A stretch of DNA of 64,000 bases from Marinomonas aquiplantarum (lineage in GTDB: Bacteria; Pseudomonadota; Gammaproteobacteria; Pseudomonadales; Marinomonadaceae): assembly GCF_003314975.1 (NCBI RefSeq), contig NZ_QNRF01000002.1, positions 469,000 through 532,999 of the forward strand, read 5' to 3'. Position 1 is the stretch's first letter, and every line of letters begins with the position of its first letter. The notes under the pieces were generated by a model. That model saw nothing but the letters and a program-made list of their open reading frames with translations. It searched no databases and had not been told where the DNA came from. Below are positions 19,715 to 28,832 of the stretch, piece by piece. Position numbers and translations under genes: made by a program.

Positions 19715-22700
19715 TTGTCCGCATCGTTCATACATTTAAAAGTGCATACTGAGTTTTCTTTGGTGGATGGCTTGGTCAAAGTCAAAGGCCTGTTAGGGAC
19801 AACGGAATTGATGTCCATGCCGGCAGTGGCCATCACTGATGAAAATAACTTATGTGGTTTTGTGCGTTTTTATAAAGGTGCTATGGATAAGGGCATTAAG
19901 CCCATATGTGGTGCTGACGTCGTTATCGAGGATGATACAGGTGAGCTGGAATCTCGTTATCGTATGACTTTGTTGGCGATGTCCAATAAAGGTTACAAAA
20001 ACATCATAGAAATTATTTCTAAAGGTTATCAATTAGGGCAAGTAGAAGGTCGACCTGTTATCCAGAGAGAGTGGATTGAGGCGTCTAGCGAAGACGTGAT
20101 CGCTTTATCGGGTGCTGGTTATGGTGACGTTGGTTTGTTGTTGCAAAAAGGCCGTGCAGAGTTGGCGAAGCAGCACTTGTCTTATTGGATGTCTGTGTTC
20201 CCTAATCGTTTTTATGTGGAGTTGCAGCGGACCAGTCGAGCGGGAGAAGAAGACTACATTCATGCTGTTGTCCCTCTGGCTGCTGAGCTTGGTTGTCCAG
20301 TGGTGGCGACTAATGACGTGCGCTTTCTAAAACGAGAAAACTTTGAAGCCCATGAGGCACGAGTGTGTATTCATGATGGTGTCACCCTTGATGATCCGCG
20401 AAGAGTACGTCGTTATTCGGAAGAACAGTACTTTAAAACCCCTGAAGAAATGGCAGAACTGTTCCAAGACATTCCAGAAGCCTTGGAAAATACCGTTGAA
20501 ATAGCTAAACGCTGCAGTGTGGATGTCTTGCTGGGTAAATATTTTTTACCGGATTATCCTGTGCCAGATGGCATGACCATGGAAGAGTTTTTTAATAAGT
20601 TGTCTTTCGATGGTCTAAAAGAGCGTTTTGATATTTTGACGTTGAAATACGGTGAACGTGTTGAAAAGCGCCGCCAGGAATATTGGGGTCGTCTGGATTT
20701 CGAATTAAACATTATTAACCAGATGGGATTTCCTGGTTACTTCTTGATCGTAATGGACTTTATACAATGGGCCAAGGATAACGATATTCCGGTAGGCCCT
20801 GGTCGTGGTTCGGGTGCCGGTTCATTGGTGGCTTATGCGTTAAAAATCACCGACCTTGATCCGCTTGAATACGATTTGCTATTCGAACGATTCTTGAATC
20901 CAGAGCGGGTATCCATGCCTGACTTTGATATCGACTTTTGCATGGATAACCGAGATAAGGTAATCGATTACGTGTCGCGTACCTATGGTCGTGATGCGGT
21001 TTCTCAGATTATTACCTTTGGTGCCATGGCAGCCAAAGCCGTTGTTCGCGATGTCGCGCGGGTACAAGGTAAGCCTTATAGCTTAGGGGATAAGCTGTCC
21101 AAGTTGATCCCCTTTGAAATTGGAATGACACTCAGTAAAGCCCTTGAAGAAGAGCCCGCTCTACCAGAATTCTTGGCGGCCGATGAAGAAGCGGCGGATG
21201 TCATGGAAATGGCCATGTCCCTTGAAGGGGTGGTCAGAAACTTTGGTAAGCACGCTGGTGGTGTGGTCATCGCACCCACTAAGCTGGTTGATTTCGCACC
21301 ACTGTATTGTGAAGAAGACGGCTCAGGCTTGGTAACTCAATATGACAAAAACGACGTAGAAGAAGCCGGTCTGGTGAAGTTTGACTTCTTGGGCTTGAAA
21401 ACCTTGACCGTCGTCGATTGGGCCGTGAAAAACATTAATGATATTCATGCCTTAGAAGGCAAGCCGCCATTGGATATCGCGCTGATTGATCTGGAAGATA
21501 AATCCACATACGACTTACTGCAAAGAGCCGAAACCACGGCGGTATTCCAGCTGGAATCCCGTGGTATGAAAGAATTGATTAAAAAGCTATTACCATCTCG
21601 TTTCGAAGATATTATCGCCTTGGTGGCCTTGTATCGTCCTGGCCCACTTGGGTCGGGCATGGTAGACGACTTTATAAACCGTAAGCACGGTCGTTCTGAA
21701 TTGGCTTTCCCGCACCCAGATTACCAGCATGAAGATTTGATCCCAGTATTGGAACCCACCTACGGCATCATTTTGTATCAAGAACAGGTAATGCAAATCG
21801 CTCAGGTATTGGCGAAATTTAGTCTGGGTGGTGCCGATCTACTGCGTCGAGCAATGGGTAAAAAGAAAGCTGAGGTGATGGCGGAACAGCGTTTGATCTT
21901 TATGGAAGGGGCGTTGAAAAACAATGTCGATAAGGATTTGTCCGGCAACATCTTTGATTTAATGGAGAAGTTTGCGGGCTATGGTTTCAACAAGTCTCAC
22001 TCGGCTGCGTACGCCTTAGTATCCTATCAAACCGCTTGGTTGAAAAATCATTATCCGGCGCCTTTCATGGCCGCGGTATTGTCTGCCGATATGCAGAATA
22101 CCGACAAGATCGTTATCTTCATTGAAGAGTGTCGTTCGATGAATTTAGCGTTGGAATTGCCCAACGTTAATGAGTCAGTCTACAAATTTACGGTCAACCC
22201 AGCTGGCGCCATAGTGTATGGTTTAGGTGCCATTAAAGGGGTGGGTGAAGGCCCAATTGAAGCCATTGTTGAAGCTCGCAAAGAGGGGCCATTTGAGCAC
22301 ATTTTTGATTTCTGTCAGCGTGTGGGTAAGAAGGTTAACAAGCGCGTGATGGAGGCATTGGTTCGTTCTGGGGCATTTGACACCATAGGGCCAAACCGTG
22401 CGACCTTGTATGCTTGCATTGATGAAGCGTTGAAGCGAGCAGTGCAGGATGCCAAAAACCAAGATGCAGGTATGATGGACCTGTTTGGGGTGGCGGTAGA
22501 AGAGAGCACGGAAGATGCCTATAAGGAAATAGGTATCCAGCATGAGTGGCCTGGTAGGCAGCGTCTAGACGGTGAAAAAGACACCCTAGGCTTGTATGTA
22601 ACAGGTCACCCAATTGATGAGTATGAAAAGGAGGTCAGACGATTTGCACGCTCGAAAATAGTCGATCTGCAACCTAAGCGTGGCGATACCCAAGTCATGG

Positions 22701-23194
22701 CTGGATTGATTGTGGATTTGCGTGTAACAAAAAGTAAAAAAGGTGGTAACATTGCCTTCGTCACACTGGATGATCGCTCAGCTCGTATTGAGGTGACGGT
22801 GTTCCCTGACAACTATGAAAACTTCAAAGACGTCATCGTCAAAGACGAAGTGGTTGTGGTAGAAGGGGAGATTTCAGTAGACGAGTTTCGTGGTGGACAG
22901 AAAGTCATTGCCCGGAATGTACTTGATATTGCTCAAGCTCGTATTCGTTATGTCGAAGCATTGCGAATTACTTGGAGTTCAGAGTCAGTAACACCAGCTG
23001 ATATTCAGTCATTAGCTGATCAAATGTCAGAATTCCGCGGAGACGGTTGTGATGTGGTCATTGGGTTTGATACCCCTGAAGCTTTTGGCGATATCCGTTT
23101 AGGTTCGAGTTGGCGAGTTCGTCCAGATGACGATTTAATTCACCAACTACAGAAACAATACGGTAAACAAAATGTTCAGTTAGTGTATACTTAG
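19715..23194 (+). CDS. dnaE: DNA polymerase III subunit alpha
   Basis: Replicative polymerase subunit. It has 1159 residues, nearly the E. coli length. It starts at TTG 19715, with GAGGG eight bases or so upstream; no ATG is available before the PHP domain (HLKVHTEFSLVDGL, residues 7-20). The palm motif PGRGSGAGS and the catalytic PDFDIDF (about 401-407) are intact, followed by helix-hairpin-helix and an OB-fold (about 990-1070: VMAGLIVDLRVTKSKKG...). It begins 3 bases after rnhB. The rare TTG may hold polymerase synthesis low. Confidence 0.97.
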   Translation: MSASFIHLKVHTEFSLVDGLVKVKGLLGTTELMSMPAVAITDENNLCGFVRFYKGAMDKGIKPICGADVVIEDDTGELESRYRMTLLAMSNKGYKNIIEIISKGYQLGQVEGRPVIQREWIEASSEDVIALSGAGYGDVGLLLQKGRAELAKQHLSYWMSVFPNRFYVELQRTSRAGEEDYIHAVVPLAAELGCPVVATNDVRFLKRENFEAHEARVCIHDGVTLDDPRRVRRYSEEQYFKTPEEMAELFQDIPEALENTVEIAKRCSVDVLLGKYFLPDYPVPDGMTMEEFFNKLSFDGLKERFDILTLKYGERVEKRRQEYWGRLDFELNIINQMGFPGYFLIVMDFIQWAKDNDIPVGPGRGSGAGSLVAYALKITDLDPLEYDLLFERFLNPERVSMPDFDIDFCMDNRDKVIDYVSRTYGRDAVSQIITFGAMAAKAVVRDVARVQGKPYSLGDKLSKLIPFEIGMTLSKALEEEPALPEFLAADEEAADVMEMAMSLEGVVRNFGKHAGGVVIAPTKLVDFAPLYCEEDGSGLVTQYDKNDVEEAGLVKFDFLGLKTLTVVDWAVKNINDIHALEGKPPLDIALIDLEDKSTYDLLQRAETTAVFQLESRGMKELIKKLLPSRFEDIIALVALYRPGPLGSGMVDDFINRKHGRSELAFPHPDYQHEDLIPVLEPTYGIILYQEQVMQIAQVLAKFSLGGADLLRRAMGKKKAEVMAEQRLIFMEGALKNNVDKDLSGNIFDLMEKFAGYGFNKSHSAAYALVSYQTAWLKNHYPAPFMAAVLSADMQNTDKIVIFIEECRSMNLALELPNVNESVYKFTVNPAGAIVYGLGAIKGVGEGPIEAIVEARKEGPFEHIFDFCQRVGKKVNKRVMEALVRSGAFDTIGPNRATLYACIDEALKRAVQDAKNQDAGMMDLFGVAVEESTEDAYKEIGIQHEWPGRQRLDGEKDTLGLYVTGHPIDEYEKEVRRFARSKIVDLQPKRGDTQVMAGLIVDLRVTKSKKGGNIAFVTLDDRSARIEVTVFPDNYENFKDVIVKDEVVVVEGEISVDEFRGGQKVIARNVLDIAQARIRYVEALRITWSSESVTPADIQSLADQMSEFRGDGCDVVIGFDTPEAFGDIRLGSSWRVRPDDDLIHQLQKQYGKQNVQLVYT

Positions 23195-23258
23195 GCTCAT
23201 TTTATAATTTGTGCAAAGGAATGTGGCGTAGTAATACGTTTTATCGCTTTAGAGCAAT

Positions 23259-23271
23259 TGGCATGATGCCA
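23259..23271. repeat. 13-base palindrome upstream of accA
   Basis: TGGCATGATGCCA is a perfect palindrome around one central base. It lies in the 121-base dnaE-accA gap, 45 bases before the accA ATG. It could be an operator or chance; no regulator is identified. Confidence 0.4.
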
Positions 23272-23315
23272 TTTGCCTTATATTTGATGGCAACCAGACA
23301 GCAGTGTAGTTAACG

Positions 23316-24263
23316 ATGAATTTAAATTATTTACCATTCGAGCAGCCGATTGCTGAGCTTGAACAAAAAATTGAAGAATTACGTCTAGTAGGCAATGATA
23401 ACGAACTGAACATCAGTGATGAAATCAGCCGACTAGAAGACAAAAAAGTCGCCTTAACAAAAAGTTTATTCAGTAATTTAGGCGCTTGGGAAGTATCACA
23501 ACTTTCCCGTCATCCAAAGCGTCCTTATACGCTGGATTATATTGAACACGTCTTTACTGATTTCGAAGAAATGCATGGTGATCGTCACTATGCAGATGAC
23601 CGTGCCATTGTCGGTGGTATTGCGCGTCTAGATGGCCGTCCTGTGATGATCATTGGTCATCAGAAAGGCCGTGAAGTAAAAGAAAAAGTATTGCGTAATT
23701 TTGGCATGCCACGTCCAGAAGGTTACCGTAAAGCCTTGCGCTTGATGGAAACCGCTGAGCGTTTCAATATGCCAATCGTTACCTTAATTGATACACCTGG
23801 GGCTTACCCAGGTATCGGTGCAGAAGAGCGTGGTCAGAGTGAAGCCATTGCATACAACCTTGCTGTTATGTCGCGCCTAAAAACACCAATCATCTCAACC
23901 GTTATCGGTGAAGGTGGTTCTGGTGGTGCGTTGGCAATCGGTGTGTGTGATGAATTGATGATGTTGCAATACGGCACTTACTCAGTTATTTCACCAGAAG
24001 GTTGTGCTTCTATCCTATGGAAGAGTGCAGAACGTGCATCTGATGCGGCGAAAGCCATGGGCATCACTGCGCCTCGTCTGAAAGAGCTTGGTTTGGTTGA
24101 TACCATTATTCCAGAGCCAATGGGTGGAGCGCACAATGCTCATGAGCAAATGGCTCACAGCCTGAAAGAAAACATCTTAGCGGCACTGGATCGTATGGAA
24201 GCGCTAACAACAGAAGAGTTGTTGGCACGTCGTTACAACCGCTTAATGTCATACGGCTTATAA
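23316..24263 (+). CDS. accA: Acetyl-CoA carboxylase carboxyltransferase subunit alpha
   Basis: Forms the carboxyltransferase with AccD and makes malonyl-CoA. The protein has 315 residues. It starts [19 protein letters not shown], a coiled N-terminal region. Conserved parts are [50 protein letters not shown] and [15 protein letters not shown]. The 121-base gap from dnaE is large for this region and may carry its own promoter. A strong terminator closes the unit. Confidence 0.97.
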   Translation: MNLNYLPFEQPIAELEQKIEELRLVGNDNELNISDEISRLEDKKVALTKSLFSNLGAWEVSQLSRHPKRPYTLDYIEHVFTDFEEMHGDRHYADDRAIVGGIARLDGRPVMIIGHQKGREVKEKVLRNFGMPRPEGYRKALRLMETAERFNMPIVTLIDTPGAYPGIGAEERGQSEAIAYNLAVMSRLKTPIISTVIGEGGSGGALAIGVCDELMMLQYGTYSVISPEGCASILWKSAERASDAAKAMGITAPRLKELGLVDTIIPEPMGGAHNAHEQMAHSLKENILAALDRMEALTTEELLARRYNRLMSYGL

Positions 24264-24277
24264 TCGATTGATTTGCT

Positions 24278-24305
24278 AAAAAGCCTCCTGATTGGAGGCT
24301 TTTTT
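24278..24305 (+). terminator. Intrinsic terminator after accA
   Basis: AAAAAGCCTCC (24278-24288) pairs with GGAGGCTTTTT (24294-24304) around TGATT. It ends the long rseP/lpx/dnaE/accA block. Confidence 0.92.
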
Positions 24306-24343
24306 GTTTCTGCTTCTGACGCTTAAAAAATGGTTCACTTTAT

Positions 24344-25654
24344 ATGAGTTATCAGCCGCATCCGCCTTTCACCCTTACGACTGAATTAGAGTTTAATCCA
24401 ATTTGGTTGGCGTCTTTGTTTACGCAAGCAAACAGGGTTTGGGTGGCTTACAGTGGTGGCGTTGATTCCCATGTACTATTGCACGCTTTGGTGAGTCAAA
24501 TTACCCCTGAGCAAAGAGCAAAGGTTGCCGTGATCCATGTACATCATGGTTTAAGCCCAAATGCAGATGCATGGTTAGACCATTGTGAACAAGTATGCCA
24601 AGCGCTTAATGTAACTTTTTATGCCCACAAAGTGGATTTGAAAGTACAAGCGTCAGTGGAAGATGCGGCTCGCCAAGCAAGATATCAAGTTTTTGAAGAT
24701 CGCTTGGTGGCTGACGATGTTTTGCTTTTAGCTCATCATCAAGGGGATCAAGCGGAAACTGTGATGTTTCGACTGGCAAGAGGAACTGGAACGAAAGGGT
24801 TAGCAGGAATGCCAGCAGTTCGACCTTTGGGGGATCAGGGGGCTTGCTTGGTACGGCCACTCTTGTCGATCACTAAGACTCAAATCGAAGATTATGCTCA
24901 GCAATATGGTTTGCATTGGGTTGAGGACGAATCCAATCAAGACGAACGCTTTTCGCGTAACTTTTTACGTCAAAACGTCATTCCCTTAATGAAGACACAC
25001 TTTCCAAATATGGAGCAGAGTGTTTCCAACATGGCGCAACGAGTTGCTGACGACTACGAAATGTTGGCTAGCTTGTCGGCGCAACATTTATCGACGGTAT
25101 CAAATACGCATGGTGGTTTGGATTTGAATTGGCTGTATCAACAACCAATGCCACAAAGGCGTTTTTGGTTACGACAATTCGTAGAGCAAAAAGGCCGCAG
25201 CTTAACGCAAGCGCAATGTGACAGCGTCCTTAATATGTTTGCTGGTGTTGAAGATAAACAACCTGAGTTTGTGTTTGCTGATGGTCGCTTGATGCGTCAT
25301 CAGAATACCTTGTATGTGTTGCCAAATGAGCTTCCAGTTGAGTACGGGGCGTTAGTCATTGGGCAAGTAAAAACGCGAGGTTTTGACCAGTTGCAGCTGA
25401 TCCAAGGAGATGGGGTTGAGCTAAGAGCGCGGCCTTTGGGAGCCAAGCTATTGATGCAAAATGGGCAGACTCGGTCGTTGAAAAAATGGCTAAATGATCA
25501 GCAAATTCCAGTTTGGTGGCGCGAACATTTACCCTATTTGTTTATCCAAGATGAGTTAGTTGCCATTGCCAATTTATGGCGTCACCCTGATTATGGTCAG
25601 CTTCAGTTCGAGTGGCGACCAAGCAAAGTTTTACCCTTTCCCAATCATCACTAA
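24344..25654 (+). CDS. tilS: tRNA(Ile)-lysidine synthetase
   Basis: Converts C34 of the AUA-reading tRNA-Ile to lysidine, an essential modification. It has 436 residues. The N-type ATP pyrophosphatase P-loop SGGVDS is at residues 37-42, VHHGLSPNADAW follows, and LLLAHHQGDQAETVMFRL forms the conserved active-site stretch. TilS-specific C-terminal domains lie at about 230-430 (LRARPLGAKLL, WLNDQQIPVWWRE). Its last four bases overlap the end of the convergent kinase gene. Confidence 0.94.
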   Translation: MSYQPHPPFTLTTELEFNPIWLASLFTQANRVWVAYSGGVDSHVLLHALVSQITPEQRAKVAVIHVHHGLSPNADAWLDHCEQVCQALNVTFYAHKVDLKVQASVEDAARQARYQVFEDRLVADDVLLLAHHQGDQAETVMFRLARGTGTKGLAGMPAVRPLGDQGACLVRPLLSITKTQIEDYAQQYGLHWVEDESNQDERFSRNFLRQNVIPLMKTHFPNMEQSVSNMAQRVADDYEMLASLSAQHLSTVSNTHGGLDLNWLYQQPMPQRRFWLRQFVEQKGRSLTQAQCDSVLNMFAGVEDKQPEFVFADGRLMRHQNTLYVLPNELPVEYGALVIGQVKTRGFDQLQLIQGDGVELRARPLGAKLLMQNGQTRSLKKWLNDQQIPVWWREHLPYLFIQDELVAIANLWRHPDYGQLQFEWRPSKVLPFPNHH

Positions 25655-26328
25655 ACCTGAATGAGCCAATCTGCATATTTTTTTGTTTGAGCAACTTGCT
25701 CAGCATTAAGTGCATCGTTTTGCTGAATTCTATTCATGGCTTGTTGATAAGATAGATTCCATGCAGCTTGATGCCTTAATGCTAATCGTTCGATAACAGT
25801 GGGGAGTGGTACATCTAGGAACCAGCGTTCATCATAATAATCCGCGGCTTTCTGCCAATCTGTTTCAGGTAAGAGTAAGTAAAGTCCTTCAATCAAGATG
25901 ACTTTGGTATGTTGTGAAATGGATATATGGTCGTCAATTGGGTCGCCTAACGCATGGTCAAAACTGGGCCATTGGCAGTCTACGGTTTGGTAGGCGTTGG
26001 CAATGTCAGTGACATACTGAGCGAATTTATGGTGATCAAATGTCCAAGCGGCTCCACGGCGGGCAAAGGCTTCATTGGCGTTTGGTAGGTCGCTCAAGGC
26101 CTGTTTGGTGAGGTGGAATCCGTCCATAGACAGGCAAGCAACCTGCGAAGAGTGTTGTGTATTAACGTGTTCGGCTAAGTAATTAGCCAGCGTGCTTTTT
26201 CCAGAACCTGGGCCACCCGCAAGCGCGATCAAACAGCGTCTATCCTGTTGTAAATGCTGTTGGATTTTATCAATTGCTTGTTTCACATCGGCTGTATTTC
26301 GGTACAAATCGTCAGGTGTAGTGTTCAT
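25651..26328 (-). CDS. P-loop nucleoside/nucleotide kinase family protein (YggC/uridine kinase-like)
   Basis: The protein has 225 residues with a Walker A motif GGPGSGKSTLAN near residue 40. A conserved CLSMDGFHLTKQ follows at about 65, and RRGAAWTFDHHKF after that. ILIEGLYLLL and the lid-region RLALRHQAAW resemble uridine kinase, pantothenate kinase and the E. coli YggC family, which phosphorylate sugars, nucleosides or related small molecules. The true substrate is unknown. It is convergent with tilS (four-base overlap) and begins the accessory segment before pyrG. Confidence 0.72.
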   Translation of the reverse strand: MNTTPDDLYRNTADVKQAIDKIQQHLQQDRRCLIALAGGPGSGKSTLANYLAEHVNTQHSSQVACLSMDGFHLTKQALSDLPNANEAFARRGAAWTFDHHKFAQYVTDIANAYQTVDCQWPSFDHALGDPIDDHISISQHTKVILIEGLYLLLPETDWQKAADYYDERWFLDVPLPTVIERLALRHQAAWNLSYQQAMNRIQQNDALNAEQVAQTKKYADWLIQV

Positions 26329-26476
26329 TGGGTCAGCTGCTTATGAGTGATAATTATTGTTGTTTTGTGAGCCTCTGGTTCTGAAAAATTTAGGGGGTCT
26401 AAGATATTCTCTGAACCTATACGGCTTTCTTTGCGTACTAATAATACCTTCTAAAGAACCTTTGAGGCCATTCAAC

Positions 26477-26776
26477 ATGGAATTAAAAGAATTAAAACGT
26501 ACTCAACATTTTGAAAAAGTGAAGTTGCATTCCTTGGAGTCAAATCTCTATCAGTTGTCGGTGGTGATAGATGGTAAAGAGGATTATGTTATGGATGGTA
26601 AGGGGCGCTTTATGACCAGCCACAACAAACTCGAGCTGCAATCTTTGTTCAAAGAGAAGCAGGTGGATGCCATGGTGTTATGCCATCAAAGCGCCTACGA
26701 TGAGATGGTGGGTCAACCACCAAGCATGGCGGGAAATACCCTAGAAGTGCCATTGGGTAATACGGATTTAGCTTAG
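26477..26776 (+). CDS. Small conserved protein, DUF6482-like
   Basis: A 99-residue cytosolic protein with no signal peptide. I recall the features HSLESNLYQLSV, a short DGKG turn and the ending HQSAYDEMVGQPP from small Pseudomonas and Oceanospirillales proteins grouped as DUF6482, of unknown function. The frame is open back to 26357, but the upstream 40 residues are unlike any domain and lack a ribosome site; ATG 26477 begins the conserved part. It is convergent with vanR, 11 bases apart. The assignment is from memory of the family pattern. Confidence 0.6.
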   Translation: MELKELKRTQHFEKVKLHSLESNLYQLSVVIDGKEDYVMDGKGRFMTSHNKLELQSLFKEKQVDAMVLCHQSAYDEMVGQPPSMAGNTLEVPLGNTDLA

Positions 26777-26787
26777 TTGTTAATCCG

Positions 26788-27495
26788 TTACTGGAGCACT
26801 TGCATCTTGTCATTAGTGTCTTCCTTTTGCGAGAAGACTTTAGCATATCCCAGCGTGGCGTTAGCGTGCTCCCGCATGATGGATTCTGCGCGGCTACTTT
26901 GGCCTTGGCTAATGGCGTCAAACACCGCGTGATGTTGCATGTGAGCGAAATTAAAACGGCGAAATTCTAGTCGCAAATTATTAGCATCAAAAGCCAATGC
27001 GCTTACCGAGGCAAAAGGTAAGTGTTCGTTGCGACTAAGCGCTTCAGCGATAGCTGGGTTATTGCTGGCATCAATAATAATTTGATGAAAGCGCTGGTTG
27101 ATGTCGTGATACTGTGCCAAGTCCTGTTCATCAAGCCGACCATTTTCAAACAGCTGATCGCCCGACTGAAGCAATTGCTTTAACTCTATTCTTTGGCTTT
27201 CTGATAGCCCGCTTTCTGCGGCTTGTCTGGCGGCTAAGCCTTCAAGTACGCCTCTAACTTCAATGGCGCCAGTGATGTCAGATAAAGTGACCTGTCTTAC
27301 TTCATAGCCACGAGCAGGTCGTTTGGTCAGTAAACCTTCCTGTTCCAAGGTTCGAAATGCGATGCGTATTGGGGTGCGCGAGACGCCGAGTCGTTCTGCT
27401 GTCGGAATTTCGGCGATTCGTTCTCCTGCGGCCAGTTCCCCTGACAGCACCATTTGTCTTAATCGACTGATTACTTCCTGACCCGATTTACTCAT
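26788..27495 (-). CDS. vanR: GntR-family (FCD) vanillate repressor
   Basis: Transcriptional repressor of vanillate demethylation, released by vanillate. It has 235 residues: a winged helix at about 8-70 (AERLGVSRTPIRIAFRTLEQEGLL) and an all-helical FCD effector domain at about 80-220, with the metal/ligand histidines in YHDINQRFHQ and HAVFDAI. It is divergent from vanA, and the gap carries three copies of the 12-base operator known for Caulobacter-type VanR. One lies 64 bases from its own start, so autorepression is likely. The function is inferred from family, operator and neighbour together. Confidence 0.85.
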   Translation of the reverse strand: MSKSGQEVISRLRQMVLSGELAAGERIAEIPTAERLGVSRTPIRIAFRTLEQEGLLTKRPARGYEVRQVTLSDITGAIEVRGVLEGLAARQAAESGLSESQRIELKQLLQSGDQLFENGRLDEQDLAQYHDINQRFHQIIIDASNNPAIAEALSRNEHLPFASVSALAFDANNLRLEFRRFNFAHMQHHAVFDAISQGQSSRAESIMREHANATLGYAKVFSQKEDTNDKMQVLQ

Positions 27496-27558
27496 GCCTT
27501 ATCTCAGTTCTAGATTAAAGAAAGAGAGAATAATAGCGCATCTAGTGCAAATGTGAAA

Positions 27559-27570
27559 ATTGGATCCAAT
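27559..27570. promoter_or_regulatory. VanR operator 1 (perfect ATTGGATCCAAT)
   Basis: A perfect 12-base palindrome, extended to 16 bases by flanking AA/TT (27557-27572). It is the copy nearest vanR. The sequence is the operator described for GntR-type VanR of Caulobacter. Confidence 0.85.
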
Positions 27571-27620
27571 TTGATGTTTTTTAACAGTTTAGAATTGGAT
27601 AAGGCATTCAAAAAAAGTTT

Positions 27621-27632
27621 AATGGATCCAAT
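27621..27632. promoter_or_regulatory. VanR operator 2 (AATGGATCCAAT, one mismatch)
   Basis: Second copy with one base changed. It overlaps or abuts the likely -35 region of vanAB; candidate -10 hexamers are TATTAT at 27652-27657 or TATATG at 27655-27660. An isolated half-site ATTGGAT lies upstream at 27594-27600. Confidence 0.75.
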
Positions 27633-27672
27633 TTTGTGGTTTTGGGCTTGTTATTATATGTTTTTGTTTTAT

Positions 27673-27684
27673 ATTGGATCCAAT
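27673..27684. promoter_or_regulatory. VanR operator 3 (perfect ATTGGATCCAAT)
   Basis: Third, perfect copy, placed just downstream of the probable vanAB -10 and 28 bases before the vanA ATG, where bound repressor would block transcription. Confidence 0.85.
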
Positions 27685-27712
27685 AAATACAATAAAAAGC
27701 AGGAGTATCCTA

Positions 27713-28807
27713 ATGAAACAACAAACCTATCCCAAAAATGCTTGGTATGTGGCCGCCATGTCTGAAGAGGTGGCGGGCAGCAAACCTCTTGGTCGTAAAA
27801 TTTGTGGTGAAAGCATCGCTTTCTATCGCTCTCATGATAACCAGATCGCCGCCGTTCTCGATTTTTGTCCACACCGTGGTGCGGCTTTATCATTGGGGTA
27901 CGTGGAAGATGGGCTTTTGGTATGTGGGTACCATGGCTTAAAAATGGGCGCGGATGGTAAAACTAAGTCGATGCCGCTGCAGCGAGTTCAAGGTTTTCCA
28001 TGCATGAAATCCTATGCTGTCGAAGAGCGTTATGGGTTTATCTGGGTTTGGCCTGGTGAACAAAGCAAAGCGGATGTCTCTTTGATACCTCAATTAGAGT
28101 GGGCCGATAACCCAGAATGGGCCTACGGTGGTGGCCTTTACCACATTAATTGTGACTATCGTTTGATGATTGATAACCTGATGGATCTGACTCATGAAAC
28201 TTATGTTCATGCGAGCAGTATTGGTCAGAAAGAAATTGACGAATCGCCTGTGGATACGAAAGTCGATGGCGATAAAGTCATTACCAGTCGTTTCATGGAA
28301 AACATCATGCCGCCGCCATTCTGGCAAGCAGCGTTACGTGGCAATAATTTAGCTGACGATGTTCCTGTTGATCGTTGGCAGATTTGCCGTTTCAGTCCAC
28401 CTTCTCATGTGATGATTGATGTGGGTGTGGCGCATGCTGGACAGGGTGGTTTTGAGGCCAGTAACGATCATAAAGCCAGTAGTACCGTAGTGGATTTTAT
28501 TACGCCTGAAAGTGACACTTCTATCTGGTATTTTTGGGGGATGGCGCGAAACTTTAATCCTCAAGACGAAGCGCTAACGGATCGCATTCGAGAAGGGCAA
28601 GGGGCGATTTTCGCGGAAGATTTAGAGGTCTTGGAGCGGCAGCAGGAAAACTTATTAGCATTTCCCGACTATGATTTATTGAAACTGGACATTGATGCTG
28701 GTGGCGTGCAGTCTCGAAAAATCATTGAGCGTATTATTGCACAAGAGCAGCAAGAAAATGTCAAAGCAGCGCCATCTGATGGTCCGCTGCAAGTGATTTC
28801 TTTTTAG
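27713..28807 (+). CDS. vanA: Vanillate O-demethylase, Rieske oxygenase subunit
   Basis: Oxygenase that, with VanB, demethylates vanillate to protocatechuate and formaldehyde. It has 364 residues from ATG 27713 (AGGAG at 27701-27705). The Rieske cluster ligands are C52 and H54 (CPHRG) and C71 and H74 (CGYHG). The mononuclear iron region reads DNLMDLTHETYVHASS with two histidines and an upstream Asp. The frame extends upstream to 27674, but that would start in operator 3. It is followed by vanB after 25 bases. Related aryl-methyl-ether demethylases are possible substrate variants. Confidence 0.92.
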   Translation: MKQQTYPKNAWYVAAMSEEVAGSKPLGRKICGESIAFYRSHDNQIAAVLDFCPHRGAALSLGYVEDGLLVCGYHGLKMGADGKTKSMPLQRVQGFPCMKSYAVEERYGFIWVWPGEQSKADVSLIPQLEWADNPEWAYGGGLYHINCDYRLMIDNLMDLTHETYVHASSIGQKEIDESPVDTKVDGDKVITSRFMENIMPPPFWQAALRGNNLADDVPVDRWQICRFSPPSHVMIDVGVAHAGQGGFEASNDHKASSTVVDFITPESDTSIWYFWGMARNFNPQDEALTDRIREGQGAIFAEDLEVLERQQENLLAFPDYDLLKLDIDAGGVQSRKIIERIIAQEQQENVKAAPSDGPLQVISF

Positions 28808-28832
28808 TTGGTTTGGGAATGAGGTTGTTGAA

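Noticed and set aside
26357..26476. Forty-residue N-terminal extension of the DUF6482-like gene
   Set aside because: No ribosome site precedes it, it contains no conserved text, and the ATG at 26477 starts the conserved part.
27559..27684. GGATCC sites as restriction-related repeats or insertion sequence ends
   Set aside because: They sit in a divergent regulator gap and match the VanR operator fully; no target duplications or transposase are present.
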